Below are positions 38,101-49,656 of a stretch of 64,000 bases of DNA, piece after piece. The stretch spans positions 20,519,582-20,583,581 of the forward strand of contig NC_091173.1 of NCBI RefSeq assembly GCF_040958095.1, given 5' to 3'. Positions within the stretch are counted from its first letter, which is position 1, and every line of letters starts with the position of its first letter. Position numbers and translations under genes: made by a program. Under the pieces are notes generated by a model that was not told the origin of the DNA, made no database searches, and worked only from the letters and a program-made list of their open reading frames with translations. The stretch comes from Procambarus clarkii. Its lineage: Eukaryota > Arthropoda > Malacostraca > Decapoda > Cambaridae.

Positions 38101-41100
38101 TCAAAGTACATTAAATTGTATCCATATTATACAAACCTGCTGATTATTCAAGGAAGATATATCTTTAGCTACAGCTTCCAAGCATTCCTTCATTATAACT
38201 TCCCGAGCCAAGATGTCTTCCTTGGTGAGTAATGACTTCGTTCCCTTTCTTGTCTGCATTTCAGTCAGGTTCCAGATGATAGTCATAGCTGAAGATAGCT
38301 TAGTGATGCTGCCTCTCTTATATATTTCTTGCAGAATTATCCCAATGTTGCGGACCAAACCACGTGAACATATGGACAAAAGCTGCAACAAAATTAAACA
38401 AGAGCTTATGTTTTTGGTTTCAAGTTACACCTATCCAATATTTCTTACACTATCAGAGCACAGTGTTAACCCATTATTTATGCCATAAACTTATAATTGA
38501 ACATTGCATGATTTGATTTTATATCTTTAGTTTGGTAGGGGAAATAGTAAGCAAAGATAAAAATTATTTAACAGTATACTGAATAAAATGCTTGAAACTT
38601 GAATATAACTGATTGTACCAGTGATAAAATTGACACAATATAAAGCACTAAAGCACTTAAAGTAGTTAACAAGGGATCGTCCTATCTAGACGCTAGGAGA
38701 GACTGGCCCCATCTAGATGCTAGGGGACACTACCCCCATCTAGACACTAGTGGACACTGAGGAGAGTGTGTAAACAGCATACTTAATATGACATGCAACA
38801 TGGCCACCTGGCCATGTTGTGTGTCATGCTAAGGAGGGTAAAATTATACTTATTACACTGTATATAGCCACCTATGAAGAATGCTCAACACTTAAGTTCT
38901 ATGAAGCGGTAGGGTGCTGCTGTGGATCAACCGCTGCTATGCGGTGATGCTTCCTCATTGGTGATGCTACATGGTGTGTATGATATAGTAAATATACAAG
39001 TGCTAATTGTTAATCCAGTACTTATAAACTCCTTTACTATATTGCTGTTTTTTTTCCAAGCAGGGTATCTCCCCATCCTACAAAATAGGTTCAGAGGAAA
39101 ATGATACGAGAGATGTCCTAAATCTACTCAGTAAAGTAACAACATACTTTTGTGAACGATATGGAAGAAAATGCAGAATAGAACCAGTGAAGAGCATGGA
39201 TGCCATAGGCACAATCAGAGAACACTGTAGAGGCATCAGAGGTCCACGGTTGTTCAACACCCTCCCAGCAAGCATAAGAAATATTGCCAGAACAACCGTG
39301 GACATCCTTCAAGTGAAAACTAGATAGTTTTCTCCAAGGACCAACCGGGCTGTGGTGGGTATGTGGGCCTGCGGGCCGCTCCAAGCAACAGCCTGGTGGA
39401 CCAAACTCTCACAAGTCAAGCCTGGCCTCGGGCTGGGCTTAGGGAGTAGAAGAACTCCCAGAACTCCATCAAGCAGGTGTTTTGCCATCATCTGTCTCAC
39501 TGCTCTAATGGTAAACTCTAAGATTTTTCTATGGCTATAACATCTCTTCAATCCAGCCACAACTAATTTTTATTTTTTACAAATCGCTGAATAAATCTAT
39601 ATCTAGCTAACAGTATATATTTATTATAATTACAAGTTATGCTGTTATAACTTTCTCTTGGGTAAATAATGTACGTTAAAATTATAAATGTATAAACATC
39701 ATCAATAAAGATTTTGAAATTAAATGAGAAATGATAATGATGACGATGTCACCATGTAGGTTTTATATAAAATCTATATCCCATCTACTGATGGGATATT
39801 AGTCTGTAGACTATGTGCATTTTGATATATTAAAAGTAACATGATGCTACAACTAATTTCCAATACAATTATATGAACCTTACATGTGAAAGCTCTGACA
39901 GGGAGTAGTCCACCAGCATTTCTGGCTTGAGGCAATTTTCAATAAGTATAGGAATTGCCGTCAGTAAAGCATCAGACAACGCTGTCAAAGGCATCTTTTT
40001 CAGTAAGAAATCCAAGAACATCAGTTGTTTGACCTCCAAATCATTGATGAAGTGTTTCAACATCTGTAAAGCAAAATAATTTACATTAGATCAGACAAAT
40101 TTATTTTGATTATTAGATTTTGATATCTCTACAATTTTACCGGTAGAATGCTTCTACTGTGCCAAGGTGCTCTATCATAAAACATTTCCACTGCATGAGA
40201 ATTTCATAGGGTGTGGGGTATTCACTCATACATTTAAAGTTTTAATTTTTAACGAGTCTTGCAATATATTACTGCACGTACGAAAACAAAAATAATGCTC
40301 AAGCAAAACTTAAGGATAACAATTGCAACTGAGACTACTAGGTGCAGCCCCTATTATTAGGGCATGTATATACTGTATATAAAAAAAATAAGCACAGTTG
40401 AGCCTATTTTTTTTTTCATACTAGAACTATACTGTACATTGCTCAAGGCTGCCTTTCCCACTTATGTCTAAAAATGGTTCTAAAACCTACCACAGCCCAA
40501 TAACAATAAGCATGTTCCTTTTACCATTTTATGTGGCAGTCGAGTTCTGGAAATGAATATAATGCCAATTTTTTTTTTTCAGGAGGCTGCCAAAGGATTC
40601 AGTTGGTCTACTGGGATTGCACTAAACCACATATAAAAATTAATTTATATAAAACATACCGGTAGCTACAAATTATTAATTAAGTAAACCAATACAGAAT
40701 AGGGATACTGTATATTATATAGAGTATGAGAGATTACTTTGCTTTAAACTGTTTTAAAAGTTTGTTAAAATAGGGATACTGTCTATTATATAGAGTATGA
40801 GAGATTACTTTGCTTTAAATTGTTTTAAAGGTTTATGTTAAACAAATGAGATTAAAAAAAAATGTTTAATTCTATATGTGGCTACCTCTCCATAAATGTT
40901 TTGTGGTTGATTCTCATTACAGTAATGACAAATTGCCAATTGCCAGTGCAGGGACCAGAAGCATTTATGCTCTGACCAATTCACAGGTTCAGATACACAA
41001 CAGTTGACTAAAACAGAAAGGTACATTTTTTTTTTGGGGGGGGGGGGGCAAGCAAGCAAGCCAGCCAGTAGCAGTGGGACATGTAAATCAATGTGGTATA

Positions 41101-43037
41101 CGGACAGGAAGCTTCCATTAAAAATGTTTTGGGGTTTCCAACATTAAAGATGTTCACATAATGATCTAAATACTGTATTAGCTATACATGCAAGGTGAAA
41201 CGTAGAGACAGAAAACATAAGGTACACCAACCTGCAATATACATTGGATGAGTTTTGACTCGGGAGACACTTCTAGTCTACACAAGTATTTCAGGACTTC
41301 TATCAACTCGTCAGCCTCCATCCGCCGTGCAGAGCCATATATTTCATGGCAGAGATCTCTGAAGTCCTCCATTTCATGTAACACGGCTCCATCTTCAACA
41401 CTGTAAAGAAAATATGGTTTCGAGTTGGTATGTAAAGTATGGCCTTTCTAAGCAAGGCCATTTCATATACATATGCTATGCCGGAGGCCGGATTCATGAG
41501 AAGTCAAGATAAAACACCATTTGGGTACCATTGCCAAATGGTGCCCAAATGTATTTCATCACCACTTCATGTATTTTGAAGTTAATATTTTTGGGGAGTG
41601 CGGAACGGATTAATTCAATTTATATTATTTCTTATGGGAAAATCCGTTTCGGTTTGCAAATTTTTGGTTTAAGACCTGTCTCTGGGAACAGATTAAATTA
41701 AAAAACCAAGGTACCACTGTACTGTAGACTATATTGACTTGTATAAACATATTATATGCACTTTTTATACATACAGTAATACATATGTACTAGAACTTAA
41801 AAACTAAATAAAACTTACCCTTGAAAAACAAGATCATTGAGCTGCCGCATTGTGGTCAGAAGATGGCGTACATTCATAACTTCTCGATGTTGTTTATAAA
41901 TATCAAATACTTCGTCTGCTGTTTGACACTCGTAGATCTTTGTTAACAGAATATCACTGTAATGCTTTTGCCGCTGGCTTGGCAGCAAGTTCTCTAGATT
42001 TTCTTCAACAAAATCATTATCGGGAAGTACAGATGTTAGTGCATGGTTACCGTCATGTTTAACACGATCTTTATCAAATTTGTTATTAATCCGCTTTGTA
42101 GTTTCATAAGTACTTGAACCTGAAATGATAATGGATTTTTTAATATAATGCATATCATTAAATCCTTCTGAATGTTTACTCTCAGCTTAAACCAATTATG
42201 TCCACACATTTTCTATTGCCATCTTAGGTAAAAATGGAGAAAAACAAATGTGGCAATAAACAGAGCTACTATGTATAGTATTTCCTATCATTAATTTACA
42301 GTGGTTTAATCACAGATTAGAATCTTCTTTTTTTTACATTAAATTGGATTATACTACAGCATGTTAAGTTCATTTACATAGAGCCAATTCCTTTTGATAG
42401 CATAATAGTGAGCTTTGTGAGACGACCTAATATAAAGATTTAAATAATGCTTAAAATATATACTGTAATATAAAATTGTACAAAGTGAATTCTCATCACA
42501 AAGTGTGCACAAAGGAACTCAATGCAGGAGACATGCTAGGAATCCAAAAGTGCCGGGCAAAACAGGACAAGTGCGCAAGCAGTCAAATAAACAAGACCAA
42601 AAGAATATGACCAGAAGACAAGAGTACCAGCCCACCAACATTCCAGTGACCTGAGGCGTTCAATCGGTACACACAGTACACACAGTACACACAGAAATCA
42701 CAATAACGTGATGCATCAAATGAACAAATCCACAAGGGCCGTGACGAGGATGCTCCCGGACGCAGGTTCGAATCCTCGTCACGGCCCTTGTGGATTTGTT
42801 TAAAAGATGCAGATAAAATATTCCCTAGCAAAGTACTAGATGTGACAGAATTTTAACATTTCAATACTTACTTGAATAACATCTGATACTAGAAGGCGTG
42901 TATGCCAGTCTATTTATTTGAGAACAATTCTTGGCAATATTGTATTCCGTTCTATACAATTTATGGTGCAATTGTGCCCTAAATACACCAGGTGTTCCAT
43001 ACAGATTCTGAAGAAAAGTTCGTAGTATTCTAGACAT
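32102..43037 (-). CDS. FAST kinase domain-containing protein with RAP domain, mitochondrial, complete, 693 aa
   Basis: Coding exons, minus strand: 43037-42872, 42119-41819, 41400-41232, 40063-39884, 38382-38137, 37820-37665, 35932-35744, 35089-34980, 34833-34592, 32674-32560, 32309-32102. All ten junctions keep phase, giving 693 residues. The N-terminus (MSRILRTFLQNLYG...) is rich in Arg and lacks acidic residues for its first 30, as a mitochondrial presequence does. The middle is made of helical repeats with LLSICSRGLVRNIG and YHSEELANYMVELVLSHP, typical of the FASTK family. The last two exons encode a RAP domain (LDEERHPVLLN, AVLDIGSSHVYK, LSGPARLKEKLLESEGYTVLNL). The family binds and processes mitochondrial RNA. 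Which paralogue (FASTKD1-5) is not decided here. The gene is minus-strand with AT-rich introns holding LINE and SINE pieces. Confidence 0.92.
33600..33975 (-). mobile_element. LINE ORF2 C-terminal fragment, same family as 11797-12240
   Basis: The minus strand reads HLMERRRAPYCSNCIVSLTC and TDFQEMHVSCFPTVPHCHL, closely matching the zinc-knuckle tail in the TRAF6 intron. It lies in the FASTK-family gene, between exons ending at 34592 and starting at 32674. Confidence 0.7.
33993..34275 (+). mobile_element. tRNA-derived SINE, family 3, with intact pol III boxes
   Basis: The head gccggtcggccgagcggaca carries an A box (ggccgagcgg) and a B box (gggttcgatcccgggc). The ends gccggt and accggc pair as an acceptor stem. 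The body continues with gtaaaataggtacctgggtg and ends near aagccccgaaatcatcaaga. The T loop is short by one base and a 200-bp body follows, so this is a SINE rather than a tRNA gene. It inserted next to the LINE tail at 33975. Confidence 0.85.
37905..37995 (+). mobile_element. SINE family 4, partial
   Basis: Gtccaagtggctgggcaaca...ttatcctgaccccttccaag matches 28400-28470. A poly-C run interrupts it. It lies in an intron of the FASTK-family gene. Confidence 0.55.
38685..38768. repeat. 27-bp tandem repeat, three units
   Basis: Units begin tctagacgctagg, tctagatgctagg and tctagacactagt, at 38685, 38712 and 38739. Intronic. Confidence 0.8.
39060..39540 (+). mobile_element. LINE ORF2 3' end
   Basis: The plus strand reads DAIGTIREHCRGIRGPRLFN, then TLPASIRNIARTTVDILQVK and a stop, followed by a 3' region with gtgggcctgcgggccgctcc. 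This is the C-terminal tail of a CR1-like reverse transcriptase. A related copy lies at 43285-43880 in the other orientation. It lies in an intron of the FASTK-family gene, antisense to it. Confidence 0.75.
40698..40838. repeat. 71-bp tandem duplication in an intron
   Basis: The unit starting aatagggatactgta and running through gagattactttgctttaaa occurs twice with few differences, at 40698 and 40769. Confidence 0.9.
41580..41718. mobile_element. End of a DNA transposon, pogo/Tigger-like
   Basis: The right edge ccaaggtaccactgta is the complement of a tacagtggtaccttgg start. Inward lie gcaaatttttggtttaagac and ggaaaatccgtttcggtttg, phrases usual in such inverted repeats. Only one end is clear. 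Confidence 0.45.
42723..42800. repeat. Perfect 28-bp inverted repeat around a pol III B box
   Basis: The left arm (42723-42750) starts aacaaatccacaagggccgt. The right arm (42773-42800) is its exact complement, ending ggcccttgtggatttgtt. The 22-base loop holds ggttcgaatcc across its right edge, a B-box match. It is probably the head of a tRNA-derived SINE, in the first intron of the FASTK-family gene. Confidence 0.85.
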
Positions 43038-43284
43038 CTTGTAATCTTGTATAATGAATCTGGAAAAGTTTAAAACAATTAGAACCAGAAAAAAAATGGA
43101 TGATGTATTCACATTAAACTGTTCCTCAAACTCAGGAGTCTGGCCTATAATTACACTGGGATGTGGGAGATCATTTACTGGGTTATCTACTTGACACAGC
43201 GCAACAAGATGAAAAATCCTATTAGTGCATAAACGTAATAATAGCCCCATTGTGAACGAGATTTTTACCTTGCGGTTACCTAAC

Positions 43285-43880
43285 AATGATTTTGGGGCTC
43301 AATGTCCCAGACCAGGCCTCCCAGTTGCTGGACTGGTCAACCAGGCTATTGGATGCAGTTGCTCGCAGCCTGATGTATGAATCACAGCCTGGTTGATCAG
43401 GTATCCATTGGAGGTATTTAACAAGTTCTCTCATGAACACTGAGAAGGGTTGGCCAATTATGCCCTTATGTATAGCATCTCTAAGTGTAATCATCTTGAA
43501 CAGTCTCGGGCCTCTGATGTTCATCAAGTTCTCTCTCAGAGTACCTATTGCAGCTCTGCTTTTCATTGCGGGTATTTTGAACATCCTGCCATGCTTTCTG
43601 GTCTCATGTGATGTTATTTCTGTGTGAAGATTTGGGACCAGCCCCTCTAATATTTTCCATTTAAATTATTATGCATCTCTCCCGCTTGCACTCTAGAGAA
43701 TACAGATTTAGGCATTTTAATCTATCCATCTAGTCAGGGGAAAGTTAGATCCATCTGCCTATGTTTCTGGTAATTCCTTTTGAACACATTTTGTGTGCAA
43801 TAACACCATGTTCACAAGTGTCAAAGGCTTTTGGAAAATCTGCGTAAATTAAATCAGTTTTTTGCTTGTCTTCCATAAAA
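43285..43880 (-). mobile_element. LINE fragment with reverse transcriptase motif, internally deleted
   Basis: On the minus strand near 43860-43760 the sequence reads DLIYADFPKAFDTCEHGVIA and ITRNIGRWI, a reverse-transcriptase core segment. Then near 43560-43290 come AAIGTLRENLMNIRGPRLFK and the tail-derived QPGCDSYIRLRA. The pieces are in different frames. It lies just upstream of the FASTK-family start codon, in its 5' intron. Confidence 0.7.
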
Positions 43881-43929
43881 ATACATACAAAAATGTATCA
43901 CAGATGAATAATTAATAATTGCATTTATT

Positions 43930-44195
43930 GTGTCAGGGGACAGGCAGCCAGTTTACAGTACATGTTAGGCTTATGTTGAAGGTCCCCACCCCCCTCTCCA
44001 AGGTCACATTACTGACCTTCCCTAGGATGTAACCCCACAACAAACTAACTCCTGGGTACCTATTTACTGCTAGGTGAACAGATGCATTAGGCGATAGGAA
44101 TCGCAACCAAGAATTTCTGTCCTGCCAGGGATTCGAACCCAGAATTCTCGATTGCGAGTCGAGAATGAAGCCAACTATACTACCGGGACCCTGAA
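43930..44195 (-). mobile_element. tRNA-derived SINE, family 2
   Basis: The minus-strand head is ggtcccggtagtatagttgg with gggttcgaatccctggcagg. The body shares ctgctaggtgaacagatgca with the other copies. This is the clearest tRNA-like head of family 2. Confidence 0.8.
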
Positions 44196-44499
44196 ATGCA
44201 TAAATGTGAAGCGACTGCAAATCACTTATATACTAAAGGATGCCAACTTAATAATATATCATTATGTTACGATGTACTTTTCAATAATTAAAAATTGAGC
44301 TTAGAAGAAACGGTTTTGTATAACTTGACCCACTGGGGCATAGTTAAATCATATACAAGAAAGTTTGACAAAGCTCATTTTCAGATTATCAAAACAATAC
44401 ATAAGGTTAGGTTAGACTGTTAACACTCAGATTAGACTCAATTGGGTAAGGCTAGAATGGTTTGGGTTGTGTTAGGTGGAGCTGAAATCCCTTGACAAA

Positions 44500-44800
44500 A
44501 ACACGTGCACAATGTGCCTTGAAACCCCCCTAGTTCAACGCCGGTCTACGAAATGCCCCCAACTCAGCTTGGGCTTATGTAGCCCCACCATCCTTCCTGT
44601 GTGACCCCCTCATGGCTTCCCCCGTGACCCCGATACGACCCCCAGTGTGACCCCACATGCCCTCCTCCCCACCGTGACACCCCCTACACACACCCTGCCA
44701 CCAGCAACACGAGACCACCACCAACTAGCTGCTAATGTTTACCTCCGTGTTCCTGCACCAAGACTGGCCACTCACACAGGGTTGCCAGATCCAAATTGCT
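44500..44800 (-). promoter_or_regulatory. Candidate 5' UTR exon and promoter area of the FASTK-family gene
   Basis: A donor (CGGAG|GTAAAC on the minus strand, exon ending at 44743) and an acceptor at 43060-43062 just before the start codon would make a short non-coding first exon. The region 44500-44760 is unusually C-rich on the plus strand compared with its surroundings. The start site is not visible. Confidence 0.3.
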
Positions 44801-45049
44801 GAAAGTAGCGACCTGACGGCCTAAAAGTAACGAATTTGTAATAAGAGTAGCCCAATATATATATATATATATAATTTTTTTAACCTAAAAGGGGTTACCA
44901 CCTCTAGTGCAAGTGTAGGGACCAATATAGCCTCTGAGAAGAAAATAAGGAGTACCCAGAGAAGGCCTTGTGGATCCTCACTGAACACTGATATTTTCTT
45001 CTATCACCCCTATTCTTTTAGTATGTGTGTCTATATATCTAACTTTATT

Positions 45050-47180
45050 TAAACAATTGAATTATATACAAAAAAGACATCCAAATTTCTAGCAAACAAA
45101 CAAAGCCCTAGCAAACAAACCTGAAGCATTAGTACACAAACAACCACTGGAGCACAACCATGTACGAACCGGAGCACAACCATGTACGAACCGGAGCACA
45201 ACCATGCACAACCCAAAGCCCAACAAGTCACACCCCTAGAGTAATGCAATCAGAACCCGACAAGTTGTGTAACCGGAGCCCGACCAGTTGTCTAAAAGCA
45301 AGCCTAGCATGAACGAACCAAACAAACAACCTCTGGATCACAACCATATGCACGAACGGAAGCCCGACTATGCACAACCCAAGTCCCAGTGACACCCCCG
45401 GAGCCCGACCAGTTATTTAACCGGAGCCCGACCAGTTGTGCAACCGGAGCCCCACAAGTTGTGTAACCGGACCCCGACCAGTTGTGTAACTGCAAGCCTA
45501 GCATGAACGAACCAAACAACCGCTGAAGCACAACCATGCACGAACCGAAGCCTGACCATGCACAACCCACAGCCCAAGTGACACCCCCGGAGCCCGACCA
45601 GTTATTTAACCGGAGCCCGACCAGTTAGTTATTTAACCGGAGCCCGACCAGTTATTTAACCGGAGCCCGACCAGTTGTGTAACCGAAGCTCAACCAGTTG
45701 TGTAACCAGACCCCGACCAGTTGTGTAACCGTAAGCCTAGCATGAACGAACCAAACAACCTCTGGATCACAACCATGCATGAACCAAAGCCCGACTATGC
45801 ACAACCCGAAGCCTTTGAGTGACACCCTCGGAGCCCGACCAGTTATGTAACCGGAGCCCGACCAGTTGTGTAACCGGACCCCGATCACTTGTCTAACCTT
45901 ATGCCTAGCAAGTATCCAACCCCCACAAAGCTAAACAGTCCCAGAGCACAACCAAACAAAAATCTTATTAGTCCTACCTAAAATCCTCCACTTGTCCTAG
46001 ACACCAAACTATATTGACCCATAGCAAACAATTGAACTATATACAAAAAACGAAACCCGGATTTCTAGCAAACATATAAACATAGAGCCTTAGCAAACAA
46101 ACCTGGAGCACTAGTACACAAACAACCGCTGAAGTACAACCATGCACGAACCGAAGCCTGACCATGCACAACCCACAGCCCAAGTGACACCCCCGGAGCC
46201 CGACCAGTTATTTAACCGGAGCCCGACCAGTTGTGTAACCGAAGCTCAACCAGTTGTGTAACCAGACCCCGACCAGTTGTCTAACCTTAAGCCTAGCAAG
46301 TATACATCTCATCCAACCCCCACAAAGCTAAACAGTACCAGAGCACAACCAAACTCCATTCCTAGCTCGACCAAACAAAAATCTCATTAGCCCTACCTAA
46401 AATCCTCCAATTGCCCTAGACACCAACTATTGACCCATAGCAAACAATTGAACTATATACGAAAAACGAAACCCGGATTTCTAGCAAACATATAAACATA
46501 GAGCCTCAGCAAACAAACCTGGAGCACTAGTACACAAACAACCGCTGAAGCACAACCATGCACGAACCGAAGCCTGACCATGCACAACCCACAGCCCAAG
46601 TGACACACCCGGAGCCCGACCAGTTATTTAACCGGAGCCCGACCAGTTGTGTAACCGAAGCTCAACCAGTTGTGTAACCAGACCCCGACCAGTTGTGTAA
46701 CCGTAAGCCTAGCATGAACGAACCAAACAACCTCTGGATCACAACCATGCATGAACCAAAGCCCGACTATGCACAACCCGAAGCCTTTAAGTGACACCCC
46801 CGGAGCCCGACCAGTTATGTAACCGGAGCCCAACCAGTTGTGTAACCATAGCTCGACCAGTTGTGTAACCGGACCCCGATCACTTGTCTAACCTTATGCC
46901 TAGCAAGTATCCAACCCCCGCAAAGCTAAACAGTCCCAGAGCACAACCAAACAAAAATCTCATTAGTCCTACCTAAAATCCTCCACTTGTCCTAGACACC
47001 AAACTATATTGACCCATAGCAAACAATTGAACTATATACAAAAAACGAAACCCGGATTTCTAGCAAACATAAACAGAGCCTTAGCAAACAAACCTGGAGC
47101 ACTAGTACACAAACAACCGCTGAAGCACAACCATGCACGAACCGAAGCCTGACCATGCACAACCCGGTTGATATTAGCAG
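45050..47180. repeat. Complex satellite array with higher-order structure
   Basis: Dozens of short units of the type ccggagcccgaccagttgtgtaac (about 23 bp, with accagttatttaac variants) are grouped into larger blocks. The block marker caaacaattgaactatatac recurs near 45050, 46027, 46440 and 47020, so the blocks differ in length (roughly 975, 415 and 580 bp). Other fixed phrases are gcctagcatgaacgaaccaa and ctagcaaacatataaacata. Minus-strand open frames such as WSGSGYTTGRAP are by-products. Confidence 0.95.
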
Positions 47181-48495
47181 CAGCAGCAATAAAGTTGCTT
47201 ATAGAAGTTTCATTATGCAGCCTAAAGTTTATCTTCATGGTATTTAGAGGCGGTTTATTAATGTTGGTTAGGAGAAATGTGGGTTAATGATCTGTAGTCC
47301 TATCAGTGATTATTCCTGAAGTAAATGGAGAGGTTATGTTAGTCCAGATGTGGTCAAGAGCCGTGGCAGTACTATCAGTGATTCTAGTGGGTTTAGTGAA
47401 TAAGGGTATGAGGAAGCAGGAATTCATACAGTTGAGGAAACTAGCAGCATGAGGGTTATCAGGCTTGCAGAGATCAATATTAAAATGCCCCGAAATTATT
47501 AGTTGGGTTTTGTTAAGTCTGTTAGCTAGTATTAGCTTTCTAAGGTTAGAGTTGAATTCAGACACATTAGTGTTAGGAATTCTGTAGACTGCTCCCACAG
47601 TCAGGACAGCCTCGCCACCCTTGACTCTGAAACAGGCAAAGATATATTCTCCACAGGAGTCTCTAGCTCTAATTACTTTTAAGCATGTCAGTTCTTGGTG
47701 GTAGTAAAAAGTACCACCACCTCTCTGTATTGGTCGACAGTTGTGAATTGCTGAGTAGTTTAGTATGTTAAAGAGTTGAGTAGTTAAAACGTTGTTTGCA
47801 TCATGTGCTGCATAATACCTGCAATTTTGACTATTAAAATGATGATTGTCATAGATACTAGATAAGAGGTTTAGTTCTGGGTCTACACTAATTTGCATAA
47901 GAGGGTTGTTTTAATGGTAAAAAATGCAAAACAAAAATTATAAAAAAGATATAGATATTAAAAATATACAAAACTATACAAAAATGAGGTAGATAGCTTT
48001 GAGGTACACACAGGTACACTAAAAGTAATAATTTGCACTATGAGACACAGGCAAAGCCAAGGGAACAATGGAGCAAGGGAGTACTAAAAGTAATAATTTG
48101 CACTATGAGACACAGGCAAAGCCAAGGGAACAATGGAACAAGTGAGTATGGAGAGGCCAGGCAACCTAGGTAACAAAAAAACCTAGGTTACCTAACCAGC
48201 ACTTGGTGACAAGGGGACTAATTAAAATGAGGCATTGATAGGGTTAATCAGGTGAAACAAACCACATTGGGTGAGGAATGTGTTGAGGTTATCCTCATTT
48301 GCAATTGTAAACATTTTACCTGTAGGAGTTTTCCTCACTTCTATCATGCCATCTCTAGCAATGCACTGATGGATCACACCTTGGTTTTGTTTCCGGATTT
48401 GTCGCAGGCGGTAGAGGAGTTCTCTGTCTTTTTCTAGGCAAGAATTCGTTGATGTAAATCCCCTTTTTAGAGGATACAGTAGCCTGGACAAGATC
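47180..48495 (-). mobile_element. 5' part of a LINE: ORF1 end and endonuclease
   Basis: At 48491-48222 (minus) a frame with RQIRKQNQGVIHQCIARDGM and GKMFTIANEDNLNTFL looks like the C-terminal half of an ORF1 protein. At 47898-47284 an apurinic-type endonuclease domain follows: QRGGGTFYYHQEL, VGAVYRIPNTNVSEFN, IISGHFNIDL, PTRITDSTATALDHIWTN. The usual GDFN motif reads GHFN, so a metal-site Asp is missing. Between them is a 65-bp tandem duplication. The element is cut off at 47180 by the satellite array; no reverse transcriptase follows. Confidence 0.8.
48018..48145. repeat. 65-bp tandem duplication inside the LINE
   Basis: The phrase actaaaagtaataatttgca through gccaagggaacaatgga occurs at 48018 and 48083 with very few differences. 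Confidence 0.9.
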
Positions 48496-48669
48496 AGATT
48501 TTAGGGACTGGGTAGTTAGTTCAAATTTACATTAGTGAACAACAAATCATAAATGACTTTAGCCCAATGACATGAGGTAACAGAAGCTTTGAAACCATTT
48601 CATTCACTCAAGGATATTTGAAGATATCCTCATATTCTCCTCGAAATTTACTAATAGTCTAGTAGACTA

Positions 48670-49160
48670 AACTGGTATCCCATGTATGACCAAGCGTCCT
48701 ACGAGATAAGGATATTAGGTAAACCTGGCAGACTCTTGATCCTTACCATATAACCCCTCATATAAGCTAGGGCATATATAGCAACACAGTGCTGTGCACC
48801 CATATATGGGTGAATATGCTCTCATATAAGAACTATAACAAACTCTGCAATCAGTCAAAACACAGCCCCCTCTCTTTAAATCAATAAACATGCTAAAAAT
48901 ACACTCACTCCACACATTCTCCTGTGCTACTTACATGTATAAAACCTTGTTCCTAAATGCTAACCCTTATCTGAAACTCTTCCTTGATAGATATAATAGA
49001 ATCCATGAACACCACACCAGAAATAAATATCTCTTTGATATCCCCAGAGTCAGATTCAATCTGTGCAAACACTCCATGCAAATAAAAGGACCCAGTCTAT
49101 GGAACTCACTCCCTAATGAATTAAAAAAAAAAATCAACTTATGCTTTATTCCAAAGTAAA
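48670..49160 (+). mobile_element. LINE ORF2 3' end, opposite orientation
   Basis: The plus strand reads LDRYNRIHEHHTRNKYLF, then DIPRVRFNLCKHSMQIKGPS and LWNSLPNELKKK, the C-terminal tail of a reverse transcriptase ORF. It faces away from the LINE piece at 47180-48495. They may be parts of one family, but this is not shown. Confidence 0.65.
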
Positions 49161-49656
49161 ACCAAAAGTACCTAATTTCATCCTCATAGTTTCTTACTTT
49201 GTGCTTCAAACTCACACTGTATTATTTTAGAGGATTTTAGATATGCAACTTCACCAGTGAATTGACTCCCATCACTTTATATTGTAGTTATTACGGAAAA
49301 CGAAAACTGTCAGCCGTGAGACCAAGTCAGGGATCAGACAGCTTCGACACTTGAACCCTCAAACCACTACAAGGTAAAGTAAAACTCAATTTTTTATTGT
49401 TGCCGCCAGCTATCACCGGTTAATTTATTGTGCACCCCATACCCATCTTGTGAGTGGTAGCGCAAAAAAAATAGTTTACATAAGGCACATATATAATGAC
49501 TTCATGAGATCCCTGCAATGTTGACTGTTTGTATAATAAGCAATGTTATTTTTCTGACTGGCGAATTTCCAGTTTCTGGCAATTGCAATCGCATGAAAAT
49601 ATATTTTATTGTGCACTTTCAAATACTAAATTGTGAAACCCAGCCATAAAAAAAAC

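Noticed and set aside
45304-46833. Minus-strand frames with repeated VGLRLHNWSGSGY-type peptides
   Set aside because: They arise from the satellite units; no start, splice or ordered-domain support.
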